64,000 bases of DNA from Heterocephalus glaber (lineage: Eukaryota > Chordata > Mammalia > Rodentia > Bathyergidae): contig NW_004624730.1 in the NCBI RefSeq assembly GCF_000247695.1, positions 32,099,119 to 32,163,118 on the forward strand, given 5' to 3'. Numbering within the stretch: the first letter of the stretch is position 1; each line of letters opens with the position of its first letter. The translations under genes were made by a program, and so were the position numbers. The notes beneath the pieces were generated by a model. The model did no database searches, was not told the DNA's origin, and saw only the letters and a program-made list of their open reading frames with translations. Below, in pieces: positions 1 through 11,734 of this stretch.

Positions 1-1190
1 TTAGTATTTGTTTTATATAGTTGGGTGCACTAGTGTTTGGTGCATAGATATTTATGATTGTCATCTCTTCCTCTTGGATACTTCCCTTTCCAAGGATGTA
101 GTGTCCTTCTTCATCTGTCTTAATCAGTGTTGGTTTGAAATCTACTTCATCTGCCAAGAGGATAGCTATGCTTGCTTTTTTTCAGGTTCCTGTCACATGG
201 AGTATTGTTTTCCACCCTTTAACTTTCAGTCTATGAGTTTCCTTTTGAATTGTGTGTGTTTCTTTTATGCAGCATATTGTTGGATATTGCTTCTTGACCC
301 ATTCTGCCAGTCTATTTCTTTTGACTGGTGAATTGAGACCATTCTAACATTCATTTTTTAACTGTAAAGAACCCTGCGTTTCTGGGGTTTTTCATCAATT
401 TAAATGCTGTGTCATTGTCTTCTACCTTCTATGGTTTCCTTTACAAATTTAACTGCTAGTATTATTACTTCTTTGAATATGATGGCCATATTCTTCTCTC
501 TCTCTCTCTCTTGCTCTCACTCTCTCTGATTTAATCCAAGCTTTGTGCATGCTAAGCTGACCCAAGCTCTTTTCTTTTTTCTTTCAGAGGAAGAAGGTTT
601 GTCATCATGTACTTTGCAATGTTTTTCTTTGTATTTATCTTGCTCTAATTTCACACACTTTATGAATTACGGCTTTCTGTTGTTATCAGTTTAAGAAAAC
701 TCTCAGCCATTGTATTTTCTAATATGACTTCTGCCCATTCTCTCAATATTCTTTCCTGGGACTCCAGTTACACTGATATTAGGATTCTTACTGTGTTCTA
801 TATGTCTATTTTTCTTGTTGATTTCTTCTATCTTCCTTAAATAATGCTCTGACCTTATTTTTTGTATGGATTCATTTCTGTGTTCATTCTGATTTAGTCT
901 TCATTCTGAAATAAGATTTTGCTTTCTTCTAATTCTTCCTAGAGCCAGTCACCTTTTTATGTATGTTTCCTTTCTCTTGCCATCTTATTTTTAAAATTCC
1001 AATCTTTGTTATTCTTTCATAACTTTGACAATTTTCTTATTTTTTTATTCTCATTTAAAGCATTAGGTTGTAGTTTTACTTTTTTCTGTGGGTATGTATG
1101 TGACAACATAGTTCTGCTTTTTTCTTCTCTCTTTTTTCCTAAAAACTTCCTTTACCTTGATCATAGGATTACTTACCTTGGTTTTAAGTA
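1..1190 (-). mobile_element. Old LINE-1 fragment (L1M-type), antisense to the + strand
   Basis: The + strand of the first 350 bases reads as the reverse complement of L1 ORF2. It keeps the landmarks 'agttgggtgcactagtgtttggtgcata', 'gtgtccttcttcatctg' and 'ccagtctatttcttttgactgg' in the usual order. From about 680 the text 'ctcagccattgtattttctaatatgacttctgcccattctctc' resembles other old L1M sequence, also in antisense. Every frame is interrupted, so no protein is encoded. The window edge cuts the element at base 1. The join near 360-670 is unclear and may mark two separate fragments. Confidence 0.65.
494..531. repeat. (TC)n microsatellite, interrupted
   Basis: A run of TC dinucleotides broken by two short interruptions, lying inside the old L1 segment. 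Confidence 0.85.
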
Positions 1191-1257
1191 AAATTAATTT
1201 TACTATACTTTTAGGAGTGACAGTTAGCCAACACAGCATTTCTGGCTCTATTTCATT

Positions 1258-1556
1258 AGAGGAGGGATTGGCAAACTTTTTATGTAAAGGGCCAAACAGT
1301 AATTATTTTATGCTTTGCTAGCATAAATTCTCTGTCTCCTTTTCCCTTCCCTTTGTTCTTCCCCATCTTCCTCTTCATTCTTCTCTTCCTTTCCTCTCCC
1401 TTTCTCCTCCTTCTTCCTGTTTTTCTTCTCTGTCTTCTTCCCCAAGCTCCTCCCATTTCTTCCCCTCCTTCTCCTATTCTTATCTTTCAGGACTGTAGAA
1501 AAGAGGTCGCAGTCCACATTTAGCTTTTGAGCTGGAGTTTGTTGACCTTAAACAAA
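1258..1556 (+). mobile_element. hAT-Charlie-like MER remnant with a polypyrimidine expansion
   Basis: The left part reads 'ggcaaactttttatgtaaagggccaaacagtaa' and continues to 'ttttatgctttgctagc'. The right part contains 'ctgtagaaaagaggtcgcagtccacatttagc' and ends near 'gtttgttgacc'. These match the two ends of a common mammalian non-autonomous hAT (MER) element. The middle, 1333-1490, is almost pure C/T and explains the long arginine- and glutamate-rich open frame on the minus strand. I am fairly sure of the element class but not the subfamily. Confidence 0.55.
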
Positions 1557-2194
1557 GTTCATTAAATAGGTCCACATAGATTTATAATCCCAAGAGCATT
1601 AAAGCATCCCTTTCATTATTTTTGCACTGATTAAAATATGGCCTAATATTTTTCGATATCTGATAGAACTGTTACCCCCTCCTTTACTGCCATATGAGTC
1701 TCCTCTTTCCTAATCAATATTTTTCTGTCCTTCTCTATGTATATCCTTTCAATATAGGTCCTTTTCAATGCCAGCAACATCTTCAGTATAATGCTTTGTC
1801 TTTTTAAAAAAATATATATAATGCTTTGTCTTAAGAAATTGAATTTGTTTGTGTCAGAAGTTTCTGTGACCCCAACTGTTCCACCACCATTACAGTCATG
1901 TTCACTAGCATCTTCCATCACTGTGCATTGAAAACCTTTCCACTGGGATTTTTAGATTGGTCTATTATACTTTCCAGAAGGTGCTTATTCATGATTTCAG
2001 GGCTGTTACATTCTCAGAGCTATGAAAAGCCTACCCACCTGCTCTCCACTTGCCCCCACACAAAGGCTGTCACCATGAAGATCCTATGGACTTCAGTGAT
2101 TTTTTACTGCCTCCTTATATTTTGAAATTTGTGGTATATCTTGCCACTTGTTTTGTTAGTTTTTGTTTTGTCTCTTCTGGTTTTTTACTTATTT
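1557..2194. other. Unassigned non-coding DNA
   Basis: I recognise no repeat or gene here. The word tataatgctttgtctt occurs twice, at 1788-1803 and 1818-1833, on either side of a short A/T run. Confidence 0.5.
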
Positions 2195-2346
2195 ATTGTT
2201 TTGAGGCAGGTTCTTTCTATGTATGTAGTCCAAATTGGTGCTGAACTCACTATGTAGCCCAGGTTGGGTTCAAACTCATGATTCTCCTGACTCAGCCTCC
2301 TGAGTGCAGGGGTTAAAGGAATGCATGAATGCACCACCATTTCTGG
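2195..2346 (-). mobile_element. B1-type (7SL-derived) SINE
   Basis: The + strand reads 'ttttgaggcaggttctttctatgta', then 'actatgtagcccaggttggg', 'ctcctgactcagcctcctgagtgcaggg' and 'caccaccatttctggc'. This is the reverse complement of a B1 SINE. It is diverged, and I saw no convincing target-site duplication. B1 is restricted to rodents. Confidence 0.8.
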
Positions 2347-3956
2347 CTGCTCTTTTTGTTTTCATGAGGATTTAAGGGAGATTATAAATCAAAACCTTGG
2401 GTCAAAAATCTTCCACAAATCCTGCTCTCTGACTTGCTTTTAAAAAATCTGGTTTCTGTAGTAGAAGAGACAACAGGGGGAGTAATAGGAGACTACTGCC
2501 ATAGTACAGGCAAGAAAGGAGGGTGGCGTGCACTGTGACAGTGGAGTATAAGTAGTGAGAGGTGATCACATTTTAGAATCCTCTTTGGTTCTCTTGTTAC
2601 TTATGCAGGGTCCCACCCCAGGAATTCTGTTTCCCTGGGAAATTGTTCTGTGATTCTTTTGACTGATGATCTCTCTTAGATGGATTTCAATTTTTCTTTG
2701 TTGGCTTCTTACAGCTCAAGTCTGGTTGTGAGAATCTTTCAAACTGAGGGAGTTGCAGAGCTGGTGGGACAAAGGGGATTCTCTGGTTAGACCTCAGGTG
2801 CAAAGCCAGAAAGGCTTCAGTTTCTTGCTGAGACCCCTGGTAAAGTCTCTTTGGTTATTGTGTTTCTGTGTCCTCCAAACCAATGTTCAGTGCAGGAACA
2901 TTGTGTCCTCCCATTGACTCTTTCTTGTCCTTTCCAGGATCAGGAACACCCACTCCACTCCTAAGGGACCAAATACAGCTTTACTTTGGGAACACTTAAG
3001 TAGCAAAATCTGCTCAGATTTTGGTTGAATTCCATTCCCAACCTTGGGGTTAAGACTTGGAAAAAGCTTTATTCTTAATAGCAAGTTGAGCTGAGCATCT
3101 TACTTAAATTGTAGATCCCAGGAGACATCTGGCCAGAAAAGACAAATAGCTCAAAGTTGGGAGTGGAGGGAAAGGAACTCTATGTCATTATGCTCCAAGA
3201 GTTTCCTCCTAAAAAATCTTCTTCCTATTCTTATATATCTTTACAGTTGTCAGAACCTGATTAATCTTAATGTATATGTAGTTTCTATAAAATTAGTAAA
3301 TTGCCATTATAGCAAGTTTTCAAATTCATTGATAAAACAATGAAGATTATAAAATAATAGCTATGCTTTGAGAAGAAAGTACAACATTGTATTTCACTTT
3401 TAATTTATTTACTAGTAGCTTGCAAACCTAAGAAATATATATCAGGGTTTTTGTTCTGCTCCTGTTTGAGGGCTGTTAAAAGATAGGATGCATAAGATTT
3501 CAAAAGAAAAGGAAACAGAATAAAAACTTATCCTCTAAGGCAGCACAGAGTTTCATATGTGCTTTTAGTGAACTTCTGTAGAAATTCATAGGAAGGACAG
3601 ATAATAAACCACAATCCTTGGGATATTCTTCATATTTTATGTAAATATGGTTAAGCAGTAGTTACAGTTTATTTTACAAATATCTGTTTATCAAAACCAC
3701 GTTAGATACTAGATATTCATCAATAAAGGCAACACTGCTGCTCACTGCCTGAATCATGATTGCTTCAGGATGCATCTGCTTTGAGTTGGTCTTTTTTCCC
3801 CCAGGATCTACATAGCTTATCACTAATAGCGTGCATATGAATAATGTTGGTTATGTTTAAGAATGATAGGTGTAGTGAGAGAACAGAGTAAACACGTTGA
3901 TAACTATATAGTAAGAAGGAAAGAAGCAGCAAAATACTTGGTTGTTTGAATTTTAA
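2347..3956. other. Unassigned non-coding DNA
   Basis: No recognisable repeat family, RNA gene or credible coding exon. A splice-like acceptor and donor pair near 3105-3135 on the minus strand would enclose only about 25 bp and was not accepted. Confidence 0.5.
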
Positions 3957-4046
3957 TTTTTTTTTTTTTTTGGTACCAGGGATTGAACTCGAGACCTTGT
4001 GCTTGCGAGGCAGGCGCTGGGACCACTGTGCTAACTCCCCAGCCCT
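3957..4046 (-). mobile_element. ID-like tRNA-derived SINE
   Basis: A T run is followed by ggtaccagggattgaactc, then 'ccttgtgcttgcgaggcaggcgctg' and 'ctaactccccagccc'. On the minus strand this is a tRNA-derived SINE with an A tail, with box B read from 'gattgaactc' and a diverged box A. Low divergence from the other copies suggests a fairly recent insertion. A clear target-site duplication is not visible. Confidence 0.88.
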
Positions 4047-5850
4047 AATATTTGGTGTTTTGAGGGATCTCTTGAATAAAAACTTAGGGTCCACAATGTC
4101 TGGTGCTTCCAAGAAAATCTGCAAATGTAAATGTTCAGATGTGAGAGCCAATCTCTCAGATTTGGAAAGTTGCTGTGGACATCATGAGGCTGACGCCTAT
4201 ACTCCTCACATTTGACAGCAGTGAATAGATGGAACTTGTACTCATTCGTTGCTAAAGTTGGTTTTTTTCTTTAGAGTGGACGTGAAGCATATAAAACAAA
4301 CATTTTGGCCTAAAAATTCTGGTTTGTGATTCATTGGCACTTAGGGCTTTGTTTAGAAGCAACCTCAATAATTTTTCGACTGAATCATTTTCTAAATTTA
4401 TTTTTAACAACTGATTTTCTAATAGTAGCATATTAATCTTTGTGATGTCAAAACCATTGATAATAAAAGCTTTGTACTTAGTGCTCTGAGAACTCTATAA
4501 TTCCATTATATGGAATGCCATGTGTATATTTTGGTTCTTGATGAGAAAATTTATGAAGACAAATATAAGTTTTTTTTCTTTCTTTAAAAAAAGATAAGTT
4601 AATTACCCTGGTGTTTTTATTCTGCTAAGAGCACATTCTGATATTCCTTAAGATGTTAATAAATATGACAAGAAAGGTCACAGAATTAGTAAACAGTATA
4701 GCATTAAATCCTAGAGAAGCACTGTACAGAAAGAGAATTTATTTCATTTTTTTTGTAGTTTCAAACGTGAAAGCATAATACCCATGCTTCTAAATGAATA
4801 GTGAATCCCCAACAATATTTTTAGCAACTCAGGTAGCTTTTCTTAGGCCTTTGGCCATAGTCTTAAAAACTCAATTGTCAAAAGAGCCCGGTATTTTTTC
4901 TAGTGAAGGGAAAAATTATCTTCATTAATACAATGATTTATCTATTCATTCCTCATATCAAAGTTTGGAATAAAATTTAGAAAAATTACATCTTTCAATG
5001 TTTCAGTGGCTCAGAGTTTTTTGCAAGTATTATACATACTTTTAAAAGGACAAGCATGTAAAAATTCTATTCAACTTGTAATTATTTAGTGATTCCCTGA
5101 CAAAGGATCCACTTCAAACTTACAATATCTTAACTGAAATCTTAAATATAATATTGTATTTTTTCCCAACATAATGTATTTTATAAGAATTCTTTATGAA
5201 AAAATCCACAACACTGGATTCTTTTTAAATCAATTCAAAATATTCTGCTTCTCCAATTGTTTCATGGTTGCCATGGCTTTAAAGGAAACAGGAAAGTATT
5301 CAAAATCCCTTTTCTCAGTGGTCTGTGACATTCAAAACATCCAGCAGTGCTGCTATAGTGGAACCAGGGGCTTTTGTTTGTCAAGAGTTTCACTATCACT
5401 GCCAGAGCACAAAGCAAATGAAAGCCTTGTCCAAATTTATCTACAGAATCTTATCTGCAACAGAGCAACTACTGAATATTTATAGAAAGAAAGTATTGGA
5501 AACTTGGAAAACAATTACTCTGGGACTGACTTTAGAATTCATGTTTTCCCCAATTTGTCTGTTTTAAAATTACAAGGTACAGTGCACAAGTATTTGCTTC
5601 AGGAAAACTGTTTTGACTGCTCTCTTCCTTGAGCCTCACTGTAGCATAACTCCTATGTCACTGGGTGCAAATCTGTCACTCCTTACAGGTTCCCTAAGAC
5701 AAAAAGCCGTGTCATGTCTGTGCTTGTACTGTCACTGGCTGGTCAGTGCCTGCACCAGAGTGGGAGAAAATGTGTGTGTGTGATAAGTCAGTCCCAAGTT
5801 TAATTCCCGAAGGACAGCAAACTGATGAGAAAGAGGACAAGATTACCTTT
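4047..5850. other. Unassigned non-coding DNA
   Basis: AT-rich single-copy-looking sequence. Two overlapping open frames occur around 5174-5567. Neither has a recognisable domain or good splice signals, and I treat them as chance. Confidence 0.5.
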
Positions 5851-5932
5851 TAAATAAATATATACACATATATATGTAAATATACATACATGTATGTGTA
5901 TATATACATATATATGAATATGTATATAGATT
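5851..5932. repeat. TA/CA-rich low-complexity tract
   Basis: Alternating TA with interspersed CA and TG dinucleotides, including palindromic stretches such as 'tacatgtatgtgtata'. It is likely length-polymorphic. Confidence 0.85.
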
Positions 5933-6970
5933 TACAGCTTCCTTAGATGTACTCCTTACTTGTCACTCTGTGCTCTTGCAACTGTTTTCATTTTCTTCAA
6001 TAGACTTACACTTTTATACTAAAGTTCTCTTAAAAAGAGAGAAAAATGAACAAAGGTTCTTTGACCCTGGAAGCTTTGTCTGAAAGGATTTTCATAACAG
6101 GAATAGTTTTATGCTTTGTATTTTTAAATAATAGGAAATTTCTATCCTATTATCATGTTTATTTTATATAAACATTATATAGAACATAATACATCAATGT
6201 ATATTTACTTGATTATAAACATTTTTTCCCCCAAATCTTTAGTTATACTGCATAATCTGGGCACATTCATTGTATTTATCCTATGAATGCTTATATTTTC
6301 TCACTCTGGAAAACATGGCACTAAAATACATCTCTTCAACAACAGGGCATTTGCAGAAACAAAGCCATTTTCAACTGTGAATGACTTTAATACATTCCTA
6401 CATAACAAGTCTAAAATCTTATGCTTTTTCTGAGTTTGAATTTGTTCTGAAATATGATTTATGAAATATTATTTTGAAATATGATTTAAAATGAAAATGA
6501 AATATTATTTTAAATAAAACTAAAATGAGTTTTAATACATAAATTTAGATTATATTTATTGATTAAACAATCAGTATAAGGCTATTATATTATTTGGAGG
6601 ACACAGAGAGGGTAAGAAATGTGACAAAGCAGAGGGAAAAACATAAGTACTCTTTCTATTTCTATTTAGTGTATGATTCATTTGCTCTTTACCCATTCAT
6701 TGTTCACATCACCAAGCATCCAAGGAGCTTCTGACTCACCAGAGAACACAGGCAAGAAAATGGCTCACCACAGTGTAAGAGTGTAGTGGTCAAGCTGTGG
6801 GAGTGGAGGATGGGGAAGGCTTTCTGGAAGGAGGGGTATTTTCATGGTGGCAATTGGAGTAGAGGGATTTGAGGTTGGCATAAGAAAATCACCAACAAGT
6901 CTGCTAGTGAAGGTCTCCCACACTTGTTTATTGCAGTAAATAGAAGATAAGAGATTAGAAGTGTCTATCT
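5933..6970. other. Unassigned non-coding DNA
   Basis: AT-rich with short internal near-duplications of 'aaatatgattta' at 6450-6500. Nothing else is recognisable. Confidence 0.5.
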
Positions 6971-7081
6971 TATGTGGTTCTTTTCTTTTTCTTTTCTTGT
7001 TTTGGTACTGGAGATCGAACTCAGGACCTTGCGCTTTCCAGCGGCACTACTGAGCTAAATACCCAGCCCCTATGTGGTTCT
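6971..7081 (-). mobile_element. ID-like SINE with 11-bp target-site duplication
   Basis: The element occupies 6982-7070 and starts with a T-rich tail followed by 'ggtactggagatcgaactcaggac', ending 'gagctaaatacccagcccc'. It is flanked by perfect copies of tatgtggttct at 6971-6981 and 7071-7081. This is a retroposition signature. The minus strand is the SINE sense strand. Confidence 0.93.
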
Positions 7082-7675
7082 AATTTTATTAAAAAATGGA
7101 ATTCTGAGGAGCTAGAGCAGCCCACGGCAGAATAGTCAAAGGCAAGGAAAGCTGGACCTCTTTGCTGCAGCAGTTCTAGCTACCGTATCTCAAACTTGGG
7201 TATTTAATCTTAAGAGGTAGAAGACTTGGCTGGAAGAAGTCAAAACTAAAAAAATACCCATGTATTGGCACAACCTGTAATGTGTCATGAAGATTTTAAA
7301 ATAAATTAGAAGTTAATTAATATTTAATAGATGTCATTCCTTATGGATGCTGTGGCTATGCCCAGTCTTATTATTCTTTGTGATGTTCAGGGACATGAGT
7401 AGACTGTTCTGGGTTCTTCCAGGGTAAGCTTCAGGGAAATACCATTGCCTCTTTTTAAGGGAAGAAAGAAAACTTGTAATACCAAAGATAAATAGAACTG
7501 GGATAGGTGACTGGTGGATTATAATGAATTAAATTACAAGAGCACATTTTACAAAATTTTTAGACAGTTAAATAAGAGGTTTTATATGTCTTGGTAAATG
7601 GGTAATGTTTTTATTTTCATTTGACAAATGATCCTATTAGCAGACTATGTGTCTTTACCTGATTTTTTGGCCAAA
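7082..7675. other. Unassigned non-coding DNA
   Basis: I see no repeat, RNA gene or convincing exon. A possible acceptor and donor pair (tgttcag near 7391, gtaagc near 7424) frames about 33 bp and was rejected. Confidence 0.5.
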
Positions 7676-7858
7676 GTCTGGTTTTTAATCTGTATATATT
7701 ATTAATAACTTTATAATGTCTTATAAGTAAATGAATCTGATGCTGGAAAAATAAAAGAGGGGAGGAGGGAAAGGGAAAAAAGAATTGAAATCTACCAATT
7801 TCCTACACTGAATGTAATCATATGCTGTAAACATGTACTAATAAAAGTTAAAAAATGC
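7676..7858 (+). mobile_element. LINE-1 3' end (3' UTR), 5'-truncated
   Basis: This segment matches 43238-43456: both carry 'taactttataa.gtcttataag', 'gctggaaaaataaaag', a purine-rich tract (gggaggagggaaaggg here), 'ccaatttcctaca.tgaat' and 'atgtactaata' followed by an A-rich tail. A G-rich polypurine tract upstream of an A tail is typical of an L1 3' UTR. The shared right end supports a retroposed 3' end on the + strand. L1 is inferred from architecture, not from coding sequence. Confidence 0.6.
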
Positions 7859-8334
7859 AAATCAAAAAGTTAGCAGGCATCATTGTTATCCAGTCAGTAA
7901 GCACTAGAGACCATACGTGAATTAAATCTTTCTCTCTTTCTCTTTTCATTGAAATTGTCCTTTCTGAGACTAGGTGGCTGTCACTCAGGGATCCTCTAGC
8001 CTGTAGGGAACATCTACCCTGGTTGATTTCAGTATGTATTTGTTTTACATACTTGCTGAGTTTCAGTTCAGGCATAAGTTTGTGAAGTAGAAAGAAAAAA
8101 ACATGTGAATTTGGAAAATATTCTGTCTCTCTGTCTCCAAAAGCACTAGAACATGCACAGAGGACAGATATTCAAAATAGAGGGATAAAGAAAAGCAATA
8201 GAACCTAATTCAGAAATTTATCCTTTGGTAAATCAGTAATGTATTAAAGAAAATTCGTGTTTTAAATTTTTGTTATTATTCAAAAGAAGTAGGGCTAAAA
8301 GCCTCACTTGACAAAGCATTAAATAATAGAATTT
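7859..8334. other. Unassigned non-coding DNA
   Basis: No repeat or gene recognised. Confidence 0.45.
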
Positions 8335-8473
8335 CCAGGCATGGTGGTGTAATCCTAGCACTCAGGAGGCTGAGGCAGGAGGATCACCATTAGCACAATG
8401 CCAGACTGAAATACATGGTGAGACCTTGTCTCGAAAAAAATCCAAAAAACAAAAACCCCACAAAAAACAAAAA
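8335..8473 (+). mobile_element. B1-type (7SL-derived) SINE
   Basis: Reads ccaggcatggtggtgtaatc, 'cctagcactcaggaggctgaggcaggagg', then 'gtgagaccttgtctcgaaaa' and a mixed A-rich tail with C and T interruptions. This is the rodent B1 layout, in sense on the + strand. A short 'gaattt' occurs on both sides, too short to call a target-site duplication. Confidence 0.9.
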
Positions 8474-10133
8474 AGTTGAATTTATTTTAATCTTTTGGTA
8501 GTGTTCCAATATAACTCTTCCTCTTTATTCCACACTCACAGGATGAATATTCCATGTTTTCATTTATATGAACATACATATGTACAGTTTGATATTTCTG
8601 TAAAAAAACTAATATTTTATCCTTGAGTTAACGTGATTCTTGCAAATACAAAAAAGCGTTGCAATTATTGTGCTGCAATCACTGAGAAATTGTCTTTTTC
8701 CATTAGTTTTTCAGGGCTTGCTTTTTCAGGCTTCTGTAACCACTGAATTCAAGGACAGTGACTCCAAGGATAGTTAGTTACCTTGGAGTCTGGATGAATT
8801 TAGTGCAGTCTCAACCCAATAAGCATTGTGGTTCTCAAGTGCCCAGTCTTGAAAATCTCACTGTTTACCCAGCAACCAGGTGAAAAAGAAATTGTAGAAA
8901 CTGCATGGTATGTATTTTTATTTATGTATTTAATATTTGTTACAAGCTGATCATGAATGATTTTTTAGTCTCTAATCCCTTTTGCAAGTGGTAATATATC
9001 TAATCCACTGTCATGAAATAAACTGTAATCATTAATTCTAGAAGCAACTGGTGAGAGAGATTATGGCAACTGCTATTTATGTGTAGTTTTGTTCTCATAA
9101 AAACACTTTTGAAACATTTATGAAATGAATTTTTAAGGAAAATTAGATATATTAATTTAGCCATTTATTTCTGAAGTTCAAGAGGAAAAACCCACTGGAA
9201 AATTGACTTGTTTTCTTGTTTTGTTCCTGATAAAGTTCCTTAGCAATTCATTTAGCTCATGGCAGAATTCTGGCAGTCTGACAATAGCCGAAGTATAAGC
9301 CCCCATCTTCTCGTTTTTAGCTCTTACTTTGCTGCTGCTCTCCCAAATCTCCCCCAAGGTTTAAATAGAACTTGGATAATGGAGTACTAGGCTTGAAAGC
9401 TTCCTCAGAAATTATTTGGATAACCATTGTGCTGGCAAATGTGTCTGTGTATTTCTAAAGCACTAAATCCAATTTGGGGGACTCCAAATGAAAATGCCCT
9501 TCTCTGGTCCTGGTTGAGACTGTCTTATGAAAGCTCACTCCACAGGGGTATTATATTGAATGCTAGGTAACAATGCTTTTTACCAAATAAAACTATGCCC
9601 TCAATTCATGTGTTCATTTTCTTTTAAAATTTAGGTTTCCTAAGCAAAGAATACAAAACTCTGATGCCTTATGACAATTAGGACATGATTTTTTAAAAAA
9701 GCTATTTCTTCCTATAAGGATAATTTTGGAAGAAACATATAAGCAAAATATAGCATTGGTCAACTAATTTTTTATTTAATGTTGAGGTTGGCTAAAGGAA
9801 GGATAGATTAACATGAAACAGGGAACTAGATGTGGCTAGGAAACTGATATGTTCATCAAAGAAGGACATTAATATGTTTTAGGATTTTCAGGTAAATTTT
9901 CCCACAGAAACTTAGATTAAATTTTATAATCCAATGCAAAAGATAAATAAAATGCAAAGGAAAGATAACTTCTTATTTCCCTGAGAAAAATGAAATATTT
10001 TTCAGCAACAGAACATGATATCCTTTTTCTTAATTTATCAACTTGAGGAAAAAGATATTTCCCCAAAGTCTATGAGGCTCAGATTAATACTATGGAAGGA
10101 GAATTTAAGTAAGTCAGGGTAATGTTTTCAGAA
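8474..10133. other. Unassigned non-coding DNA
   Basis: AT-rich sequence without recognisable interspersed repeats or exons. Confidence 0.45.
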
Positions 10134-10320
10134 ATTCTTTTCTTGGGGGAAGGTACTAGGGATTAAACCCAGGGCCTTCACACTAAGCTAGTTCCCCAAC
10201 TCTTTTAAAATTATTTATTTTGAGACAGGGTCTTGCTAATTCGCTAAACGGATGCCCATGACAGCTTGAAGTGGCTATCCTCCAGCCTCTGGAATGAACA
10301 ACCTGTGGGTCAGGAAGCAA
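10134..10320 (-). mobile_element. Composite ID + B1 SINE (B1-dID type), diverged
   Basis: The left half, 'ggtactagggattaaacccagggcc' to 'agttccccaactc', is the reverse complement of an ID-like unit. It is joined to 'attttgagacagggtcttgctaa' and 'tatcctccagcctctgg', the reverse complement of a B1 unit. The same arrangement recurs at 32590-32770. Dimeric ID/B1 SINEs are known in several non-murid rodents. Confidence 0.7.
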
Positions 10321-10489
10321 ATACTTGTCCTATTTCAGGCACAAGGACTTGGAAAGTCTATTAACACCCTAAAGCCTCAAGAAAATTTCAGTATTTTTTA
10401 ATGTGCTACCGGAATGTAACGCACTATAATATTTTTAAATCCATTTAGAGTGAAGCTGTCTAGAATTCCAGAAGAGATGGTGTGCTTAC

Positions 10490-10537
10490 CTTGTTGGAAA
10501 TCACATCCTGCACGGTGGCTTTCACGCTAAAAGAGAG
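10490..10537 (-). CDS. Candidate 48-bp internal coding exon (unknown gene, RA-like)
   Basis: On the minus strand a tttcag acceptor (AG at 10538-10539) precedes 48 bases ending AAG, followed by a strong gtaagc donor (10484-10489). The frame that starts at the first base is fully open and reads LSFSVKATVQDVISNK. An alternative acceptor (ttttag, AG at 10527-10528) would give a 37-bp exon in the same frame. The segment is richer in GC and keeps more CpG than its surroundings. The pattern of a strand followed by 'ATVQDVIS' resembles the start of Ras-association or other ubiquitin-fold domains; that is inference. There is no start codon or neighbouring exon nearby, so it would be internal. It could still be a chance match or a pseudoexon. 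Confidence 0.4.
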
Positions 10538-10739
10538 CTGAAATCGAGACACCTCACTCAGTTAAGAGGAAAATAATTCCAATGGTTGGGAAAGTAGTGT
10601 TGAGGGCCCTCCTCCATCTCCCTCCTCCTTTCCCCTCTGTTTTCCTGACTTTCCTGCCCTATTCCTGAAGTGAGATGTTTAACAGTGAGCTCTATAAGAA
10701 AAATATAGTCCATATTCTTTTGACATATTCTTTGTAAAT
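10538..10739. other. Flank of candidate exon, C/T-rich patch
   Basis: Contains a pyrimidine-rich stretch at 10608-10660. I saw no further exon or repeat. Confidence 0.4.
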
Positions 10740-11225
10740 GTTCTATCAGTTAGAGTTCCTAGAAGGAAGGAGACAGCAAACTACAGAAACCAACTGAGCA
10801 AACATTAACAAAGTCTTTGTAAACAAAGGGACCCTTGACAAAGTGGGTAGGCCTGAGGGAACCAATTAAAAGTAGTGAAACATCCAGGTGCTGGTGAAGC
10901 CTTTACCATCTTGAGGCCTAAAACACAAGGAAAAGTAATAATTACTGGAATTCCGTGGGAACTGTAGCCTTGGAGCTACAATGGAGTTGAGGCCTTAGGT
11001 AGGGCAGAAGGTCACTGTCGAAACTTCGGCCAGGTCTCCTTCCACCCTCTTGTCTCCTACTGATATCTCGGACTGACTGGACCAATTAGAAATGGGAATG
11101 TTATGGAGCTTGGCTGAAGCAACTTTAAAGTTTACCTCTGAGGGCAGAAAATAGGGCAGAGAAGAACGCGGAATTGATCCGGAAGGGCAAAGAGCATCCA
11201 GCACACGTCTAGCACACACCAGGCA
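10740..11225. mobile_element. Ancient interspersed repeat, class uncertain
   Basis: Blocks such as 'cattaacaaagtctttgtaaacaaaggg', 'ggaactgtagccttggagct', 'ctcctactgatatctcgg' and 'gatccggaagggcaaagagcatcc' occur in the same order as in a widespread old mammalian repeat that I remember but cannot name with confidence. The 83-residue open frame on the minus strand lies inside it and is not credible as a gene. Confidence 0.45.
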
Positions 11226-11734
11226 ATGTGTTAAACGTAGCATCATTTTTTCTTGTTAGCGTTACTATTTAGGGTGGTAGATTATGAGATGGTCATAGAG
11301 AGAATAGATTCTAATTTCAGGAAAGATTTTTCAGATTTTTCCCTGATAGTTCCAACCTAGCATTCAAGCATGTCTCTACAGCGCTCTTTTGTACAAGGGG
11401 TTTTCTTCGAATTAAGATGATTCTAAAGATTAGACATCTCCAGCTGCAATTGGAAAAGTATGTAAAAGGAACTCTCTATGTTATTGAGCATAAATAAGAG
11501 GACAGGTTAACTGCATGCAAATATTTCTAAGAGATTCTTGCATTGGGTACAAAGTACAGGAGTGTGTGTGTGTGTTTAAACCATCATGCACTTTTATATG
11601 GCCTGTGTCACTCAGATTCTGTGCTTGCATAAATTCTAAAGGTTTCTTTCAACCTCTTAACTAATATTATTTTAATTTTCAAGTCCAATTTTTACATTCT
11701 TTTTAAGAAGAATTCTCACCTGCTTTGCAAACAA

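Noticed and set aside
1308..1517. Highly charged (E/K/R-rich) minus-strand open frame
   Set aside because: It is the complement of a polypyrimidine tract inside a DNA-transposon remnant.
3105..3135. Minus-strand acceptor/donor pair around about 25 bp
   Set aside because: Too short and with no supporting frame or conservation evidence. Such pairs are expected by chance in 64 kb.
5174..5567. Two overlapping + strand open frames (103 and 80 codons)
   Set aside because: No domain, no splice context, no upstream promoter features, and composition like the flanks.
7391..7424. Plus-strand acceptor/donor pair around about 33 bp
   Set aside because: Only one short open frame and no recognisable peptide. 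Chance is the simplest explanation.
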